Origin: Prevotella sp. UBA3288 | Lineage (GTDB): Bacteria; Bacteroidota; Bacteroidia; Bacteroidales; Bacteroidaceae | Reading direction: 5' to 3' | DNA length: 18,687 nt | Assembly: GCA_002361655.1 (NCBI GenBank) | Contig: DETM01000056.1 | Location: forward strand, 58,779 to 77,465 | Part shown: piece by piece, positions 6,668-14,873 of the stretch | Layout: every line of letters begins with the position of its first letter | Numbering within the stretch: the first letter of the stretch is position 1 | Made by a program: the position numbers and the translations under genes | The notes under the pieces: model-generated | Told to the model about the DNA's origin: nothing | Database searches by the model: none | What the model saw: only the letters and a program-made list of their open reading frames with translations

Positions 6668-7927
6668 TTATTCCCAGGTCACCAAGTCACGTGGTAATAT
6701 GATTCTTTTAGTCTCTCCACTTTTGCCCGTTATGATATATTGCTCCAATAACGTGGAGTCAACTACAGGTAAAAATACTGCTCTGATGCGTGAACACTTC
6801 TCGTTGATAGAATTGAGAAGCGGGTTTGTTACATCTTCAATGCTGCGAATCGCTCTTTCGTTGAGTCCAAAGGGCTTAATCTTCTGGTAGATGTCGGCCA
6901 GTTCTTTCCTGTAATCTGGGAGATACTTAAATGCGATTCCCTCTGGATGCTTTAGAAAGAGGAGATAGACTGCCTTAACGATAGGTTCCATCTTCACCTC
7001 CTTTTCATAGTCAGCTAATAGAATGGTACAATCCTTAGAGATAGTTAGCCTACTCATTTTGACTACGTTCTTTGCCTTTTCGTCCCGCCCTCCTAAGCGT
7101 CTCATCGTTTTCTCGCATCGTTTCCCATCATAATATCTATCAAGTACGTTGTTGAAAATGTCGCATGGTGACACCATATCGAATAAGGTCATACACGACT
7201 GCACCTTCAACACATCAGGAAACCCTAGAATGTTGAAAGCTGATGGATTGTTACAATCCAACAAAGCCTGAGTAATATCTCTTAATCTTTTTCCAAGAAT
7301 AGGATGCTCCAAATAAACTTTTGCTTCTTCTTTGCTGCTTATACCGTAGAACTCGGACTTGTAGCTATGGCCCAATCCTTTGATTTGAGGGAACACATAC
7401 CATATCCAGTGTCCTTGTTTATGTCCATCTTTAATCTCAGTTAGAGCATCAGCATAAGTGTATGTTTCTGAATCCTGAGCATTCACAAATCTATCAAGGT
7501 CATATACGACCTCTCCACATTTAAGCGTGTCAACAAAACTCTTGGGAAGGCAGATGTTCTTAACCTCCAGAGCCTCCTTGAAGAACTGAGCCATCTCTTC
7601 ATCTCTATACCCACCGATACCACATCCGATACGGGTAACAAAAAAGAACAGTTTCTCGTTCTCTTTTGCAAAAGCTATGAATTTGTCAACGGAGGCTTTC
7701 ACTTCTGTATCTTTGCGTATGCCTTTACCAAAATCCACAGGGATTGCATAACTCTGTCCTTGCAATCCTTCTGCCTGGCCCCATACTGCACCAAACTTCT
7801 TCCGAGCAGTACCAGATGCTCCACCAGTATGATAGCCTAAAGTATTGCTACCAAACACGAATATTTGAGTTGGCAACAGCCTGTCAATATAGTCTGGGGT
7901 GTAACCCTTATACCCTTTGTCATCCAT
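6668..7927 (-). CDS. A1S_2505/macro-like domain fused to DUF1810 and a conserved C-terminal domain
   Basis: A 419-residue three-part protein. Residues 20-125 (QIFVFGSNTLGYHTGGASGTA, GLQGQSYAIPV, FFVTRIGCGIGGY) match the A1S_2505-type phage-like family; its glycine-rich turns and TxIGCGxxG strand resemble macrodomains, which bind ADP-ribose (resemblance is my inference). Residues 143-278 are DUF1810: LDRFVNAQ, HWIWYVFPQIKGLGHS, YLEHPILGKRL and the SCMTLFDMVSP segment. Residues about 310-419 (SINEKCSRIRAVF, ILPRDLVTWE) form a third block that I know only as a conserved unknown segment. The start lies 4 bp after the PP2C stop, and it is the last gene of the cassette. With a DarT-like transferase and a NADAR-like protein upstream, a role in reading or removing ADP-ribose is plausible but unproven. 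Confidence 0.82.
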   Translation of the reverse strand: MDDKGYKGYTPDYIDRLLPTQIFVFGSNTLGYHTGGASGTARKKFGAVWGQAEGLQGQSYAIPVDFGKGIRKDTEVKASVDKFIAFAKENEKLFFFVTRIGCGIGGYRDEEMAQFFKEALEVKNICLPKSFVDTLKCGEVVYDLDRFVNAQDSETYTYADALTEIKDGHKQGHWIWYVFPQIKGLGHSYKSEFYGISSKEEAKVYLEHPILGKRLRDITQALLDCNNPSAFNILGFPDVLKVQSCMTLFDMVSPCDIFNNVLDRYYDGKRCEKTMRRLGGRDEKAKNVVKMSRLTISKDCTILLADYEKEVKMEPIVKAVYLLFLKHPEGIAFKYLPDYRKELADIYQKIKPFGLNERAIRSIEDVTNPLLNSINEKCSRIRAVFLPVVDSTLLEQYIITGKSGETKRIILPRDLVTWE

Positions 7928-7931
7928 ATGT

Positions 7932-8717
7932 TTACATGATTACAAGTGAATAATCGTCATGGCCTATCAAGCCTTTCTTTTTCAACCCTCTGATGTGATT
8001 CTTTAAGATGGGCCAAGAAGAACAATTAAGAAGTTTACGGATAACATCTTTCTCAAAGTCCAAGCCCTCAATAGACATCGCCGCTTTAATGAAATTGCTG
8101 TTCTTTGTCTGCGCATCAATAGCTTCTTGTAATTCCTCAGAGAACCTGTCTTTATTTGCCACCTCATACATCATCAATATATAATGTGCTAAAGTATCGC
8201 TGGCTGCAAATACTACGAAATCATCGTCTACATCAAATTTCCCGCATCTAAAACCATTCTCATCCAATGGATCTTTGCAGTTAATCAGATAAGGAGGATT
8301 GTTGAAGTCTGCAAGTCGTGAAAAAGAATGGTACAATTCTTTTGTCTTTCGGTTGTAACAGAAAGACACGCTGTCACCATAGCTAATCCACTGGCCGTCT
8401 TTCCAAACAGCAACCAGCGTAGCAAAGGAACACTCATCGTAGAATTTATTCATAAACATCCCACCAATGTTCTTTGCCTTCGCTTCGTATTCGTTATAGA
8501 AAGGCTCCCATATCCCATCTATCCACGTGTCGAAAGCCTCATAGCTTGTTATTGCGTTTTCAGGCAAGTGATTAACAAGATACTTTGCCCAGCAGTCTGC
8601 AAATACGCCACCTCCGCCTGCACCATCTGACACCGCAATGACCTCCTTACGGGAAATAGCAGCATCTTCATTAGTGATGCCCTCCTCAAATTTTGCTATT
8701 GATATGGCTCTCATCAT
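7932..8717 (-). CDS. PP2C-family (PPM) serine/threonine phosphatase
   Basis: A 261-residue metal-dependent protein phosphatase. Motifs in order: NEDAA (16-20), the first metal aspartate D31 in IAVSDGAGGGG, CSFATLVAV (96-104), WISYGDSVSF (110-119), the third metal site FAASDTLAHY (D174) and the C-terminal DDYSLVIM (D254, D255). All the usual metal ligands are therefore present, so it should be active. It would remove phosphate placed by the two kinases encoded upstream in the same cassette. The ATG overlaps the stop of the ART-vWA gene by 4 bp (ATGA), which indicates translational coupling, and the next gene begins 4 bp after its stop. No membrane or sensor domain is attached. Confidence 0.9.
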   Translation of the reverse strand: MMRAISIAKFEEGITNEDAAISRKEVIAVSDGAGGGGVFADCWAKYLVNHLPENAITSYEAFDTWIDGIWEPFYNEYEAKAKNIGGMFMNKFYDECSFATLVAVWKDGQWISYGDSVSFCYNRKTKELYHSFSRLADFNNPPYLINCKDPLDENGFRCGKFDVDDDFVVFAASDTLAHYILMMYEVANKDRFSEELQEAIDAQTKNSNFIKAAMSIEGLDFEKDVIRKLLNCSSWPILKNHIRGLKKKGLIGHDDYSLVIM

Positions 8718-10165
8718 TTCTGGCTAATGTTTGTTGGTGTACCAATATCCATCAGTTGCATCAGTCTACTTGTATCCACATTCACAGACATGGCTACGTG
8801 TCTTACGACTCCAGCCTGTAAATGCATCTTCGTCTCAATATCTGCATTATATCTCTCTGGAAGCAAGCTCGACATATCATAAAGTAATTCTGAATATTTG
8901 TTTCCATTCAGTTCAGCTTTTCCGACAGGCAGCAATATTTGCTCTATGGTATTAGGCGTAATATGAATATTCCATAACAGGACATTACCATCATTAGTAT
9001 ACATGGATTTCAACTCATTAGCCAGTTGTATTATTTGTTCTCGTGTAGCATCTGTAAACTGCCCATCTGTAATATTGATGATAGTTGGAGGATAGCAATC
9101 CTCATCATGATGTATTTCCATCCATTTTTCAAGCATTTGTTTTGCTTTAGCAAACGCTTTGTGTACATGAGTCCAGTGTCCGTCACATCTGGCCTCTACC
9201 CATTGATTCTTCTCTATTTCTTTTACTTGTATGCCTTTGCGTGTTCTGACCTCCTCACGAACCGTAATCTTCTTATATGGATTGTTCTTTATTTCTTCTG
9301 GCGATACAAAATCGCGTCCAGCCAGTGTGCCGTTCCATCCGCTATAGACCTCGTGTCCATAGCCTATTACGGCGATGTCGTAGTAATGTCTTACCTCATC
9401 CATCTTAATGCACCTTAGTATCAAATCGTATATTTGCTTGTTGACGATTCTTGCTACAGCCTCAGCCAACGATATTTGCTCACCATATAGACTTGTCATG
9501 CGTTTCATTGATACGGACTGATCTACAAGGAATATAAATGCCGTAGGCGTATTCCTCGTAATCTGAGCCGTATAGGGATTCTTGACTTGCAGTGCCTTTG
9601 GCTTCGACGGAATAGGAATCCCAAAGTTCCCAATATTCTTGATATACTCTAATGGTATGAAGTTTTTCACCAACACCTCTGCCTGAAAGTAAGGCTGTTC
9701 CTCTTCAGGAAGGTCAAAATGCGTACGGGCTTTCACCGACTGGAAGTGAATTTGCTTAAAGTCTGAAATAGTCGGACCTATATTCGGTTTGATGGTGTAC
9801 CTTGCAGCATTTAGATTGGCATATAAGCTCTCGTCCCAATAAACGACCTCCGGATCTATCTCCAATATGACGGGATTAGAGATTCTCCCGTCTTTCATGG
9901 CCACATACATCATCGGATGCTGTGTAGTAAAACTGACTCTCACATAGTCTTCCAAATTCCTACTACTATCCAATTGTCTAGAAGCTGAACTGCCACCAGG
10001 CTTGTTAATCTTGATACCCTTTCGGTCACAATCCATCCACGAATACAGTCCCCCATTCTTGATAATGGACTCCAAGTTGTCTCTATCAGTAAAATGATAC
10101 AACTTCGTGATTCTGTGCTCATCCAGCACAGCCTTGAACTCATGCCAATTAGTCTTCTTATCCAT
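8714..10165 (-). CDS. DarT-like (DUF4433) ADP-ribosyltransferase fused to a von Willebrand A domain
   Basis: A 483-residue two-domain protein. Residues 20-185 look like a DUF4433/DarT nucleic-acid ADP-ribosyltransferase: LYHFTDRDNLESIIKNGGL (22-40), the SFTTQHPMMYVAM element (78-90) resembling the DarT SPMLY motif, and FQAEVLVKNFIPLEYI (160-175), which matches the DarT QAEFLV segment carrying the catalytic glutamate, here E163. Residues 208-445 are a vWA domain with an intact MIDAS: D215, S217 and S219 in DQSVSM, T332 in WTHVHKAF and D367 in NITDGQF. vWA domains usually organise metal-dependent protein contacts. DarT enzymes are normally single-domain toxins, so the fusion is notable. The gene lies 12 bp after a NADAR-like gene, the family that reverses guanine ADP-ribosylation by DarT1-type toxins, and overlaps the PP2C gene by 4 bp. 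Confidence 0.85.
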   Translation of the reverse strand: MDKKTNWHEFKAVLDEHRITKLYHFTDRDNLESIIKNGGLYSWMDCDRKGIKINKPGGSSASRQLDSSRNLEDYVRVSFTTQHPMMYVAMKDGRISNPVILEIDPEVVYWDESLYANLNAARYTIKPNIGPTISDFKQIHFQSVKARTHFDLPEEEQPYFQAEVLVKNFIPLEYIKNIGNFGIPIPSKPKALQVKNPYTAQITRNTPTAFIFLVDQSVSMKRMTSLYGEQISLAEAVARIVNKQIYDLILRCIKMDEVRHYYDIAVIGYGHEVYSGWNGTLAGRDFVSPEEIKNNPYKKITVREEVRTRKGIQVKEIEKNQWVEARCDGHWTHVHKAFAKAKQMLEKWMEIHHDEDCYPPTIINITDGQFTDATREQIIQLANELKSMYTNDGNVLLWNIHITPNTIEQILLPVGKAELNGNKYSELLYDMSSLLPERYNADIETKMHLQAGVVRHVAMSVNVDTSRLMQLMDIGTPTNISQK

Positions 10166-10177
10166 AGCCGTTGCCTT

Positions 10178-10822
10178 TTACTCATTAAACAATTCCAACT
10201 GAATATTATTGCCTTTCTTTGTGGACTTTTTAGTTGGTGCAGATGCTTCCTCTGTCGCATCTAACTTCTTCTCCCCATAAGGATAAATCCCTTCAACGTA
10301 TGCCTTAATAAGTGAAGCATGCGATAGCGGCTTCTTCGCATTTTCTACATCCGCATTCGTATCATAGTCCAACAGCACTATGGTTTTTGTCCTGCTGGCC
10401 TCACGCATACGCTCAATGATAGATGCCACCTTGTTTCCCAACACCCAACGATATGTCGGAATATATATCTGTTTGCGAGCCTCGATATATCCAAGCAAGT
10501 CCGTACCATTCACGCCTCTTCGATGTCCAAGTGGCTTGCCAAATCTGCGAACCGTCCGTTTCAGTCCTTTCATCGTGTCATTCTGAAACAGCGACGTATC
10601 CACATCTGCTCCTTCAAACACCTTCAGCCCCTGCCAAATAGCCTCCACACAGGTAGCCGTATAACCCTCGCTAAACGGAACTGGTATCCCACCATGAGGA
10701 TAGAATGGACTCAGTTTAACCAAGTCATCTTTTGCCCCGCTTGTCACGTCAGCCAATATCGCATCTGGATATTTCTTCAATATCGTGGCTGGCTTCTTCC
10801 GTTTTGATTCAATGACTATCAT
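10178..10822 (-). CDS. NADAR-like protein (candidate ADP-ribosylglycosidase; DUF6939-type)
   Basis: A 214-residue protein. Its core resembles NADAR domains: LSPFYPHGGIPVPF (like the SNFYP opening), CVEAIWQGLKVFEG (like the SEHYFQAQKF helix, with E, Q and K kept), GKPLGHRRG (like the LGRR turn), then a W-x3-K helix (RWVLGNKVASIIERM) and a strand ending in LLDYDTNADV near the usual DxxWG position. The last 25 residues are lysine- and threonine-rich and look disordered. NADAR proteins hydrolyse ADP-ribose from guanosine and serve as antitoxins of DarT1-type toxins; the DarT-like gene is next, 12 bp downstream. The family name DUF6939 is from memory, and the NADAR link rests on motif similarity by eye. 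The ATG overlaps the end of the upstream AlbA-type gene by 4 bp. Confidence 0.62.
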   Translation of the reverse strand: MIVIESKRKKPATILKKYPDAILADVTSGAKDDLVKLSPFYPHGGIPVPFSEGYTATCVEAIWQGLKVFEGADVDTSLFQNDTMKGLKRTVRRFGKPLGHRRGVNGTDLLGYIEARKQIYIPTYRWVLGNKVASIIERMREASRTKTIVLLDYDTNADVENAKKPLSHASLIKAYVEGIYPYGEKKLDATEEASAPTKKSTKKGNNIQLELFNE

Positions 10823-12231
10823 GGCTCTATCTTTTTTAGAATAACCCTACGTCCACCCCTGTCAGGACCGTCACGGCGTATAACCCCTTTCGATTGCAAA
10901 GCATTTAGGTCACGGCGAATGGTTCTGGCATCAACTCCAAACAAGACAGCCAGCGTAGCGGACGTTTCTAGGACATTTTCTAGGACATTTTCTAGGGCAT
11001 TCCATTGTCCCGTCTCTACAAGTCTATCAACGATTCTTCTCTGACGCTTAGTGAGTTGACTTGCCAAAATGTAGTCTGTGTATCCTAGGACATCTTGATG
11101 TTCGAGATTCACATTTCTTCTCTTAAACGACACCCTTACACCGCCACAGAAATTCTCGACTTCAGGCATGGGCAGTCCCGCACCCTCAAAGCCCTCACGT
11201 ATTTTCTTATAGCCACGCCCCCAAGCATCAATGAAGCCCGCCTTGAAGAAAGCGTTGGCAATATTCTTGTTGCGTGGCCGCGAAGAGTGTTGCCCTAAAA
11301 GCGTTTCCAGCGTGTAACCGGCAGGCAGTTCACCGTCGTTCCATACCTCCACATGGTCGTTCCATACACGCATCTGGATATGAACACCAGTATAGTCCTT
11401 ATGAATGATGGCATTATATAAGATTTCGCGCAAAGCCTCCTCAGGCACCTCAAGTTTCTCTATCCGATTCATCCCTTTGAAGGTGATAGGCATAATCAGG
11501 TATTTTGCTTTCAACAAGTCAACAACTCTGTCCGCCATCTGAATGATGTTGCCTTCAACAACATCCTGAAACATAAGGTCTGCCTCGTCAACGCCAAAGC
11601 GACCGATATGGAACCTGACGCTGGTGAAGTACTTCTGGGGTCTTTTGGCAAACAGCAATAGTGCCGCATTTTTGAGTTTGCCATCTTCGTTAATGAGATC
11701 CAGGTTCTGAAGCAGCATCTCTATGGGCATATTCCGTTCCTCGTTAGTGATACGTCCGTTCTCATAGCCCTTCCGCAGGAAATAGTTTATTGCCGCTTGG
11801 TCCAAATCGCCTATCGTCGCACTGTCATTGGGGATATCATCCCACGAGCGTCCCATCTTTTTCAGGATAAACTGCTGCAATGCAGGCCCACGCAGTTCCT
11901 GCATCGTACTGCCTGAGCGATAATAGTACTTCCCTTTGTAATTGATGGGGATATTGCTGGGTTCTATCTCCACTTCTATATACTCCAGTCCATCCTGCTC
12001 ATGCAGGTTTACATCCACCACGACACCCATTGTCGTGACAATCTTATTGGGGATGTCCTCCATCAGCCTGTCCACATTATCAAGACCAATGATTTCATGC
12101 TCATCATTCACGCCGAAGTACATCACCGCCCCCTGTGCATTTGCAAATCCGCAAATCCACGCCAGATATTTATCGTGCCAACCCTCCTTGTATTCCACAT
12201 TTTGGCACTCCTTTGGTTTCATCTTTACCAT
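10819..12231 (-). CDS. AlbA_2/Schlafen-type ATP-binding protein with C-terminal winged HTH
   Basis: A 470-residue putative regulator. Residues 10-120 are the AlbA_2 (Schlafen AlbA-like) domain: VEYKEGWHDKYLAWICGFAN then GAVMYFGVNDE. Residues about 260-345 fit a GHKL-like HATPase_c_4 domain, with EALREILYNAIIHKDY and VEVWNDGELPAG. Residues 390-460 form a winged helix (KRQRRIVDRLVE, LFGVDARTIRRDLNAL, KGVIRRDGP). Proteins of this design are usually described as transcriptional regulators or AAA-4-like proteins; their targets are mostly unknown. It begins the second half of the cassette behind its own promoter at 12251-12280, so it may control the downstream ADP-ribose genes. A perfect 12-bp DNA repeat encodes ENVLENVLE just before the winged helix (10966-11001). 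Confidence 0.88.
   Translation of the reverse strand: MVKMKPKECQNVEYKEGWHDKYLAWICGFANAQGAVMYFGVNDEHEIIGLDNVDRLMEDIPNKIVTTMGVVVDVNLHEQDGLEYIEVEIEPSNIPINYKGKYYYRSGSTMQELRGPALQQFILKKMGRSWDDIPNDSATIGDLDQAAINYFLRKGYENGRITNEERNMPIEMLLQNLDLINEDGKLKNAALLLFAKRPQKYFTSVRFHIGRFGVDEADLMFQDVVEGNIIQMADRVVDLLKAKYLIMPITFKGMNRIEKLEVPEEALREILYNAIIHKDYTGVHIQMRVWNDHVEVWNDGELPAGYTLETLLGQHSSRPRNKNIANAFFKAGFIDAWGRGYKKIREGFEGAGLPMPEVENFCGGVRVSFKRRNVNLEHQDVLGYTDYILASQLTKRQRRIVDRLVETGQWNALENVLENVLETSATLAVLFGVDARTIRRDLNALQSKGVIRRDGPDRGGRRVILKKIEP
10966..11001. repeat. 12-bp in-frame tandem repeat, three units, in the AlbA-type gene
   Basis: Three units of ttctaggacatt, the third with one change (ttctagggcatt). The length is a multiple of three, so gain or loss of a unit adds or removes four residues (ENVL) in the linker before the winged helix without a frameshift. 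Confidence 0.85.
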
Positions 12232-12250
12232 ATCTCTTTTCTTTCGTTTA

Positions 12251-12280
12251 CAAAGTTATAAAAAATAATAAAACTACAAA
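12251..12280 (-). promoter_or_regulatory. Internal promoter of the cassette, before the AlbA-type gene
   Basis: On the minus strand a TTTG (12280-12277) and TAACTTTG (12258-12251) are separated by 18 bp, a good fit to the Bacteroidota -33/-7 pair. It lies in the only sizeable gap of the cassette (51 bp), so the five ADP-ribose-related genes can be transcribed apart from the kinase/RES genes. Confidence 0.65.
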
Positions 12281-12282
12281 AA

Positions 12283-13692
12283 TTAAGGAGTTAAAATGAA
12301 GAAACTGGAAATTCTATTCCAACGTTCGACATTCCAGGTTTCTTCTTCTTTCATCATCCTTGAATCACCAGTACCTACAAGTGTAAACATTTCCTTTGCT
12401 ATGGAAAGCCCCTGATTATCAGCTCTTCTATACCAATAGAATGCAAGTTTTCTATCTTTATTCATTCCCGCACCTTGATAATAACAGTTAGCCAAATTAA
12501 ATTGGGCCACATCCAATCCTTGTCGAGCAGCCTTTTGGAACCAGTATGCAGCCTTTTCCACGTCTTTCTCAACATAAAAGCCATAAGCATAACAAACACC
12601 AAGTCCATTCTGTCCATAGGGAGTCAGAGATATAGAACGGAATACTGTATAGGCGTTCTTATATTCTTTCTTTTCTATCATAGAACAAGCATCATTATAT
12701 ACCTTAGCAACATCATTGGATAATTTATCGGCATTACCCATTTCTGGAATTGACTTTTTCATTATTACGATTGGTTTCTTGACAGGAAAAAGATTACTTG
12801 ATAGTACTTCAAGCTCCTTTCGCGATGATACAATTAAAAATAGTCCAAACAAACTACACAATTCATTGTCTGACAAAAGGGATATAATCTCTTGTATAGT
12901 CTTGCTCACCTTTATGTCTCTAAAATCAGATTCATTTAATAATAAACCACTCTCGCATGAACCATACTTGAAGAGTGTTGGTTTCAGAGCAATGGCTTTA
13001 AGAGACATAGCAATTGTTACCAATGGGAAGTCATCAATGTAACAATCGAAATCTTCAATCGTTCGAAGTGGATGACGATAGTTAGGGCTGCCCAATTCTC
13101 TTGCCTTCTGTCCTTTCATGGCTGGAACATACATTCCATCATAATCAACTAAGACGATAGACCCATCCCCCTTTACTAATATATTATCAGGCTTTAAATC
13201 TCCATGGGCAAAAGGTTGCACGAGTAACCATTTCGCTAAATTATAAAACCTAAATGACAAAAGTTCTAAAGCATAATGGTTATTAATGTTCCTTTGGATA
13301 TACTTATCCATAGGTACACCCTCAACCCAATCCATCAGCAAAACAGGAAACTCCGTTTCATCTGTTTGCTCAGTATCTACGAACAATTCTCTCTCCAAAT
13401 ATTTAATTGGGGTCAGATAATTAGAAGAGACAAATTCCAACTCATCGGCAATCAGTTTATAACTTTCACTTCGTCCTTCCTGTTCTTTAGTGAAACATTT
13501 CACGGCATAGAGTTTCCCATCCTGTTCATCCTTCATCTTAAAAACTACAGCAAAGTTGCCACTGCTCATAATGGGCTCACCATTTGAGTCAAGAACAGGT
13601 CTTAGATTACTTAACTTGTCAAAGTAATCCTCAGGTGCCTTTGCTGAAAGTTTTATAGATTCAGTATATTGTCCGATTGATGGATAATTCAT
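12283..13692 (-). CDS. Serine/threonine protein kinase with C-terminal Sel1-like repeats
   Basis: A 469-residue cytosolic kinase. Catalytic elements: glycine-loop equivalent SGNFAVVFKM (44-53), ATP lysine K65 in YAVKCF, catalytic HGDLKPDNILV (D165; HGD replaces HRD, so non-RD type), metal-binding VDYDG (183-186 region, in place of DFG) and GSPNYRHP as the APE-like segment. The kinase domain ends near residue 260. Residues about 330-425 hold Sel1/TPR-like repeats (YKNAYTVFRSISL, KAAYWFQKAARQGLDVAQFNLANCYYQGAG, AFYWYRRADNQG), which usually mediate protein binding. The N-terminal half is closely similar to the kinase at 14836-16551, at both protein and DNA level, so they are duplicates with exchanged C-terminal modules. 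It starts 3 bp after the 85-residue gene. Confidence 0.92.
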   Translation of the reverse strand: MNYPSIGQYTESIKLSAKAPEDYFDKLSNLRPVLDSNGEPIMSSGNFAVVFKMKDEQDGKLYAVKCFTKEQEGRSESYKLIADELEFVSSNYLTPIKYLERELFVDTEQTDETEFPVLLMDWVEGVPMDKYIQRNINNHYALELLSFRFYNLAKWLLVQPFAHGDLKPDNILVKGDGSIVLVDYDGMYVPAMKGQKARELGSPNYRHPLRTIEDFDCYIDDFPLVTIAMSLKAIALKPTLFKYGSCESGLLLNESDFRDIKVSKTIQEIISLLSDNELCSLFGLFLIVSSRKELEVLSSNLFPVKKPIVIMKKSIPEMGNADKLSNDVAKVYNDACSMIEKKEYKNAYTVFRSISLTPYGQNGLGVCYAYGFYVEKDVEKAAYWFQKAARQGLDVAQFNLANCYYQGAGMNKDRKLAFYWYRRADNQGLSIAKEMFTLVGTGDSRMMKEEETWNVERWNRISSFFILTP

Positions 13693-13695
13693 AAT

Positions 13696-13953
13696 CTATA
13701 ATCCCATTTGTTGTTTAAGCATGTTCATTAGGAACTCCTTCCGTTTTATCTCAGAATCCTTTTCTTGTCGAGTTGCACTAGGACAACTCTCGACATTCCG
13801 TTTCGTCGAAGCAAGAAGGAAGTCCATTGCTTCGCTAACCTGCTCTTTCGTCACGTATTGCCCACCAATCAGCGAGCCAAGGAACTGGGCAGCACCATTT
13901 GCATGCTCAGCCATCTCCATATTATGCTTCATTATTTCTTTTTCGTCAATCAT
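13696..13953 (-). CDS. Small hypothetical protein (85 aa), helical
   Basis: I do not recognise this family. The product is 85 residues, predicted helical, with a hydrophobic turn in the middle (NGAAQFLGSLIGGQYVTKEQ) and a charged C-terminal half (RQEKDSEIKRKEFLMNMLKQ) that could form a coiled coil. There is no signal peptide or convincing membrane span. The gene is wedged between the RES-like gene (2-bp gap upstream) and the Sel1 kinase (3-bp gap downstream), so it is certainly co-translated with them. Its place directly after a RES-like NAD+-consuming protein makes an antitoxin or adaptor role possible, though it does not look like the Xre-type antitoxins known for RES toxins. Confidence 0.75.
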   Translation of the reverse strand: MIDEKEIMKHNMEMAEHANGAAQFLGSLIGGQYVTKEQVSEAMDFLLASTKRNVESCPSATRQEKDSEIKRKEFLMNMLKQQMGL

Positions 13954-13955
13954 GA

Positions 13956-14873
13956 TTAGTTTATAAATTCTTCGTTTTTATACTTTTCTGCGTTATAATC
14001 ATCCATCAGTTCATACAGCAATGTACCATCTTCATTTTGCTTTATAGAATGATTCACAATATCAACTTCTGCCTTTTCTCCTTTTTTAACTAAATAACAA
14101 AGTGACGCAACAGAAAAATTTAATTTCTTATCAACAGCCTCTGGTTTTAAAACTATATTCAATCCCTCTCCTGCTGCAGCAACGGAAGGATATATGATGC
14201 CATCCATTTCTTTGGTCTGCTCGTTAATATAGAGAAGATAATAGACAAAATTTGCTATTTTGAAGTAGTCATCATTATTTGTGATTTCTCTAGCAATTTG
14301 ATTAGACATATACTCAACGAGTTCTAATGCATCGTTGCTGATTCCTTTCTCTTGTTTGACTATTTCCCATTCGTCTTGAATCTGTTTAATAATTGGAATC
14401 GTTCTTTCATACTCAGTAGAGAATGGTAGAGCAAGTAAGTCTAATCTTTCGATAACATCCCATCTAGAACACGTACTGCGTTCTATACCTTTCGTTTCCT
14501 TGTTTTGTACAAAATCAGAAGTCTCTAAAATAGAAATGTATCGGGGTAAAGGTGAAGTAAAGTCGTCAGCAAAAGTGCAACAATAAAACATTGGGTGGTA
14601 GGGTATATTGGCACGTCCGTATCCTTTGCAAGCCGACATAGGTGGGTATGTCAACTCAGAAATTATAGAGAACTCTGTGTCTTTATTATTAATTCTTTGG
14701 CGTATAACATAGTTTCCTACTTCCAAATTGAAATGAACAAGAGGAACTATACCGTTATCAATTGAATTGAAAATAGAATATAGTTTCTCGATTTCATTTG
14801 GTGAATCTATTGAATCTAGTCTATCTTTTATTTTTTCAGTCACGTTTCTTGTAGTTATATCTGTTGATTTCAT
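13956..14873 (-). CDS. RES-like protein (putative NAD+-consuming or ADP-ribosylating enzyme)
   Basis: A 305-residue protein whose central motifs recall RES domains. LTYPPMSACKGYGRANIPYHPMFYCC (split across 74-99) resembles the RES pattern of arginine, GRxN, P and a YxS/YC strand; ETSDF (117-121) may hold the following glutamate; DGIIYPSVAAAGEGLNIVL (224-242) resembles the RES segment GIxYxSV...GxN. RES proteins such as MbcT degrade NAD+ and ParT ADP-ribosylates Prs, usually as toxins with an Xre-type partner upstream; no such partner is seen here. The start codon at 14873 lies 38 bp inside the end of the upstream kinase gene, showing tight coupling. Base composition is among the most AT-rich of the window. 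The RES call is by eye and moderate. Confidence 0.6.
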   Translation of the reverse strand: MKSTDITTRNVTEKIKDRLDSIDSPNEIEKLYSIFNSIDNGIVPLVHFNLEVGNYVIRQRINNKDTEFSIISELTYPPMSACKGYGRANIPYHPMFYCCTFADDFTSPLPRYISILETSDFVQNKETKGIERSTCSRWDVIERLDLLALPFSTEYERTIPIIKQIQDEWEIVKQEKGISNDALELVEYMSNQIAREITNNDDYFKIANFVYYLLYINEQTKEMDGIIYPSVAAAGEGLNIVLKPEAVDKKLNFSVASLCYLVKKGEKAEVDIVNHSIKQNEDGTLLYELMDDYNAEKYKNEEFIN

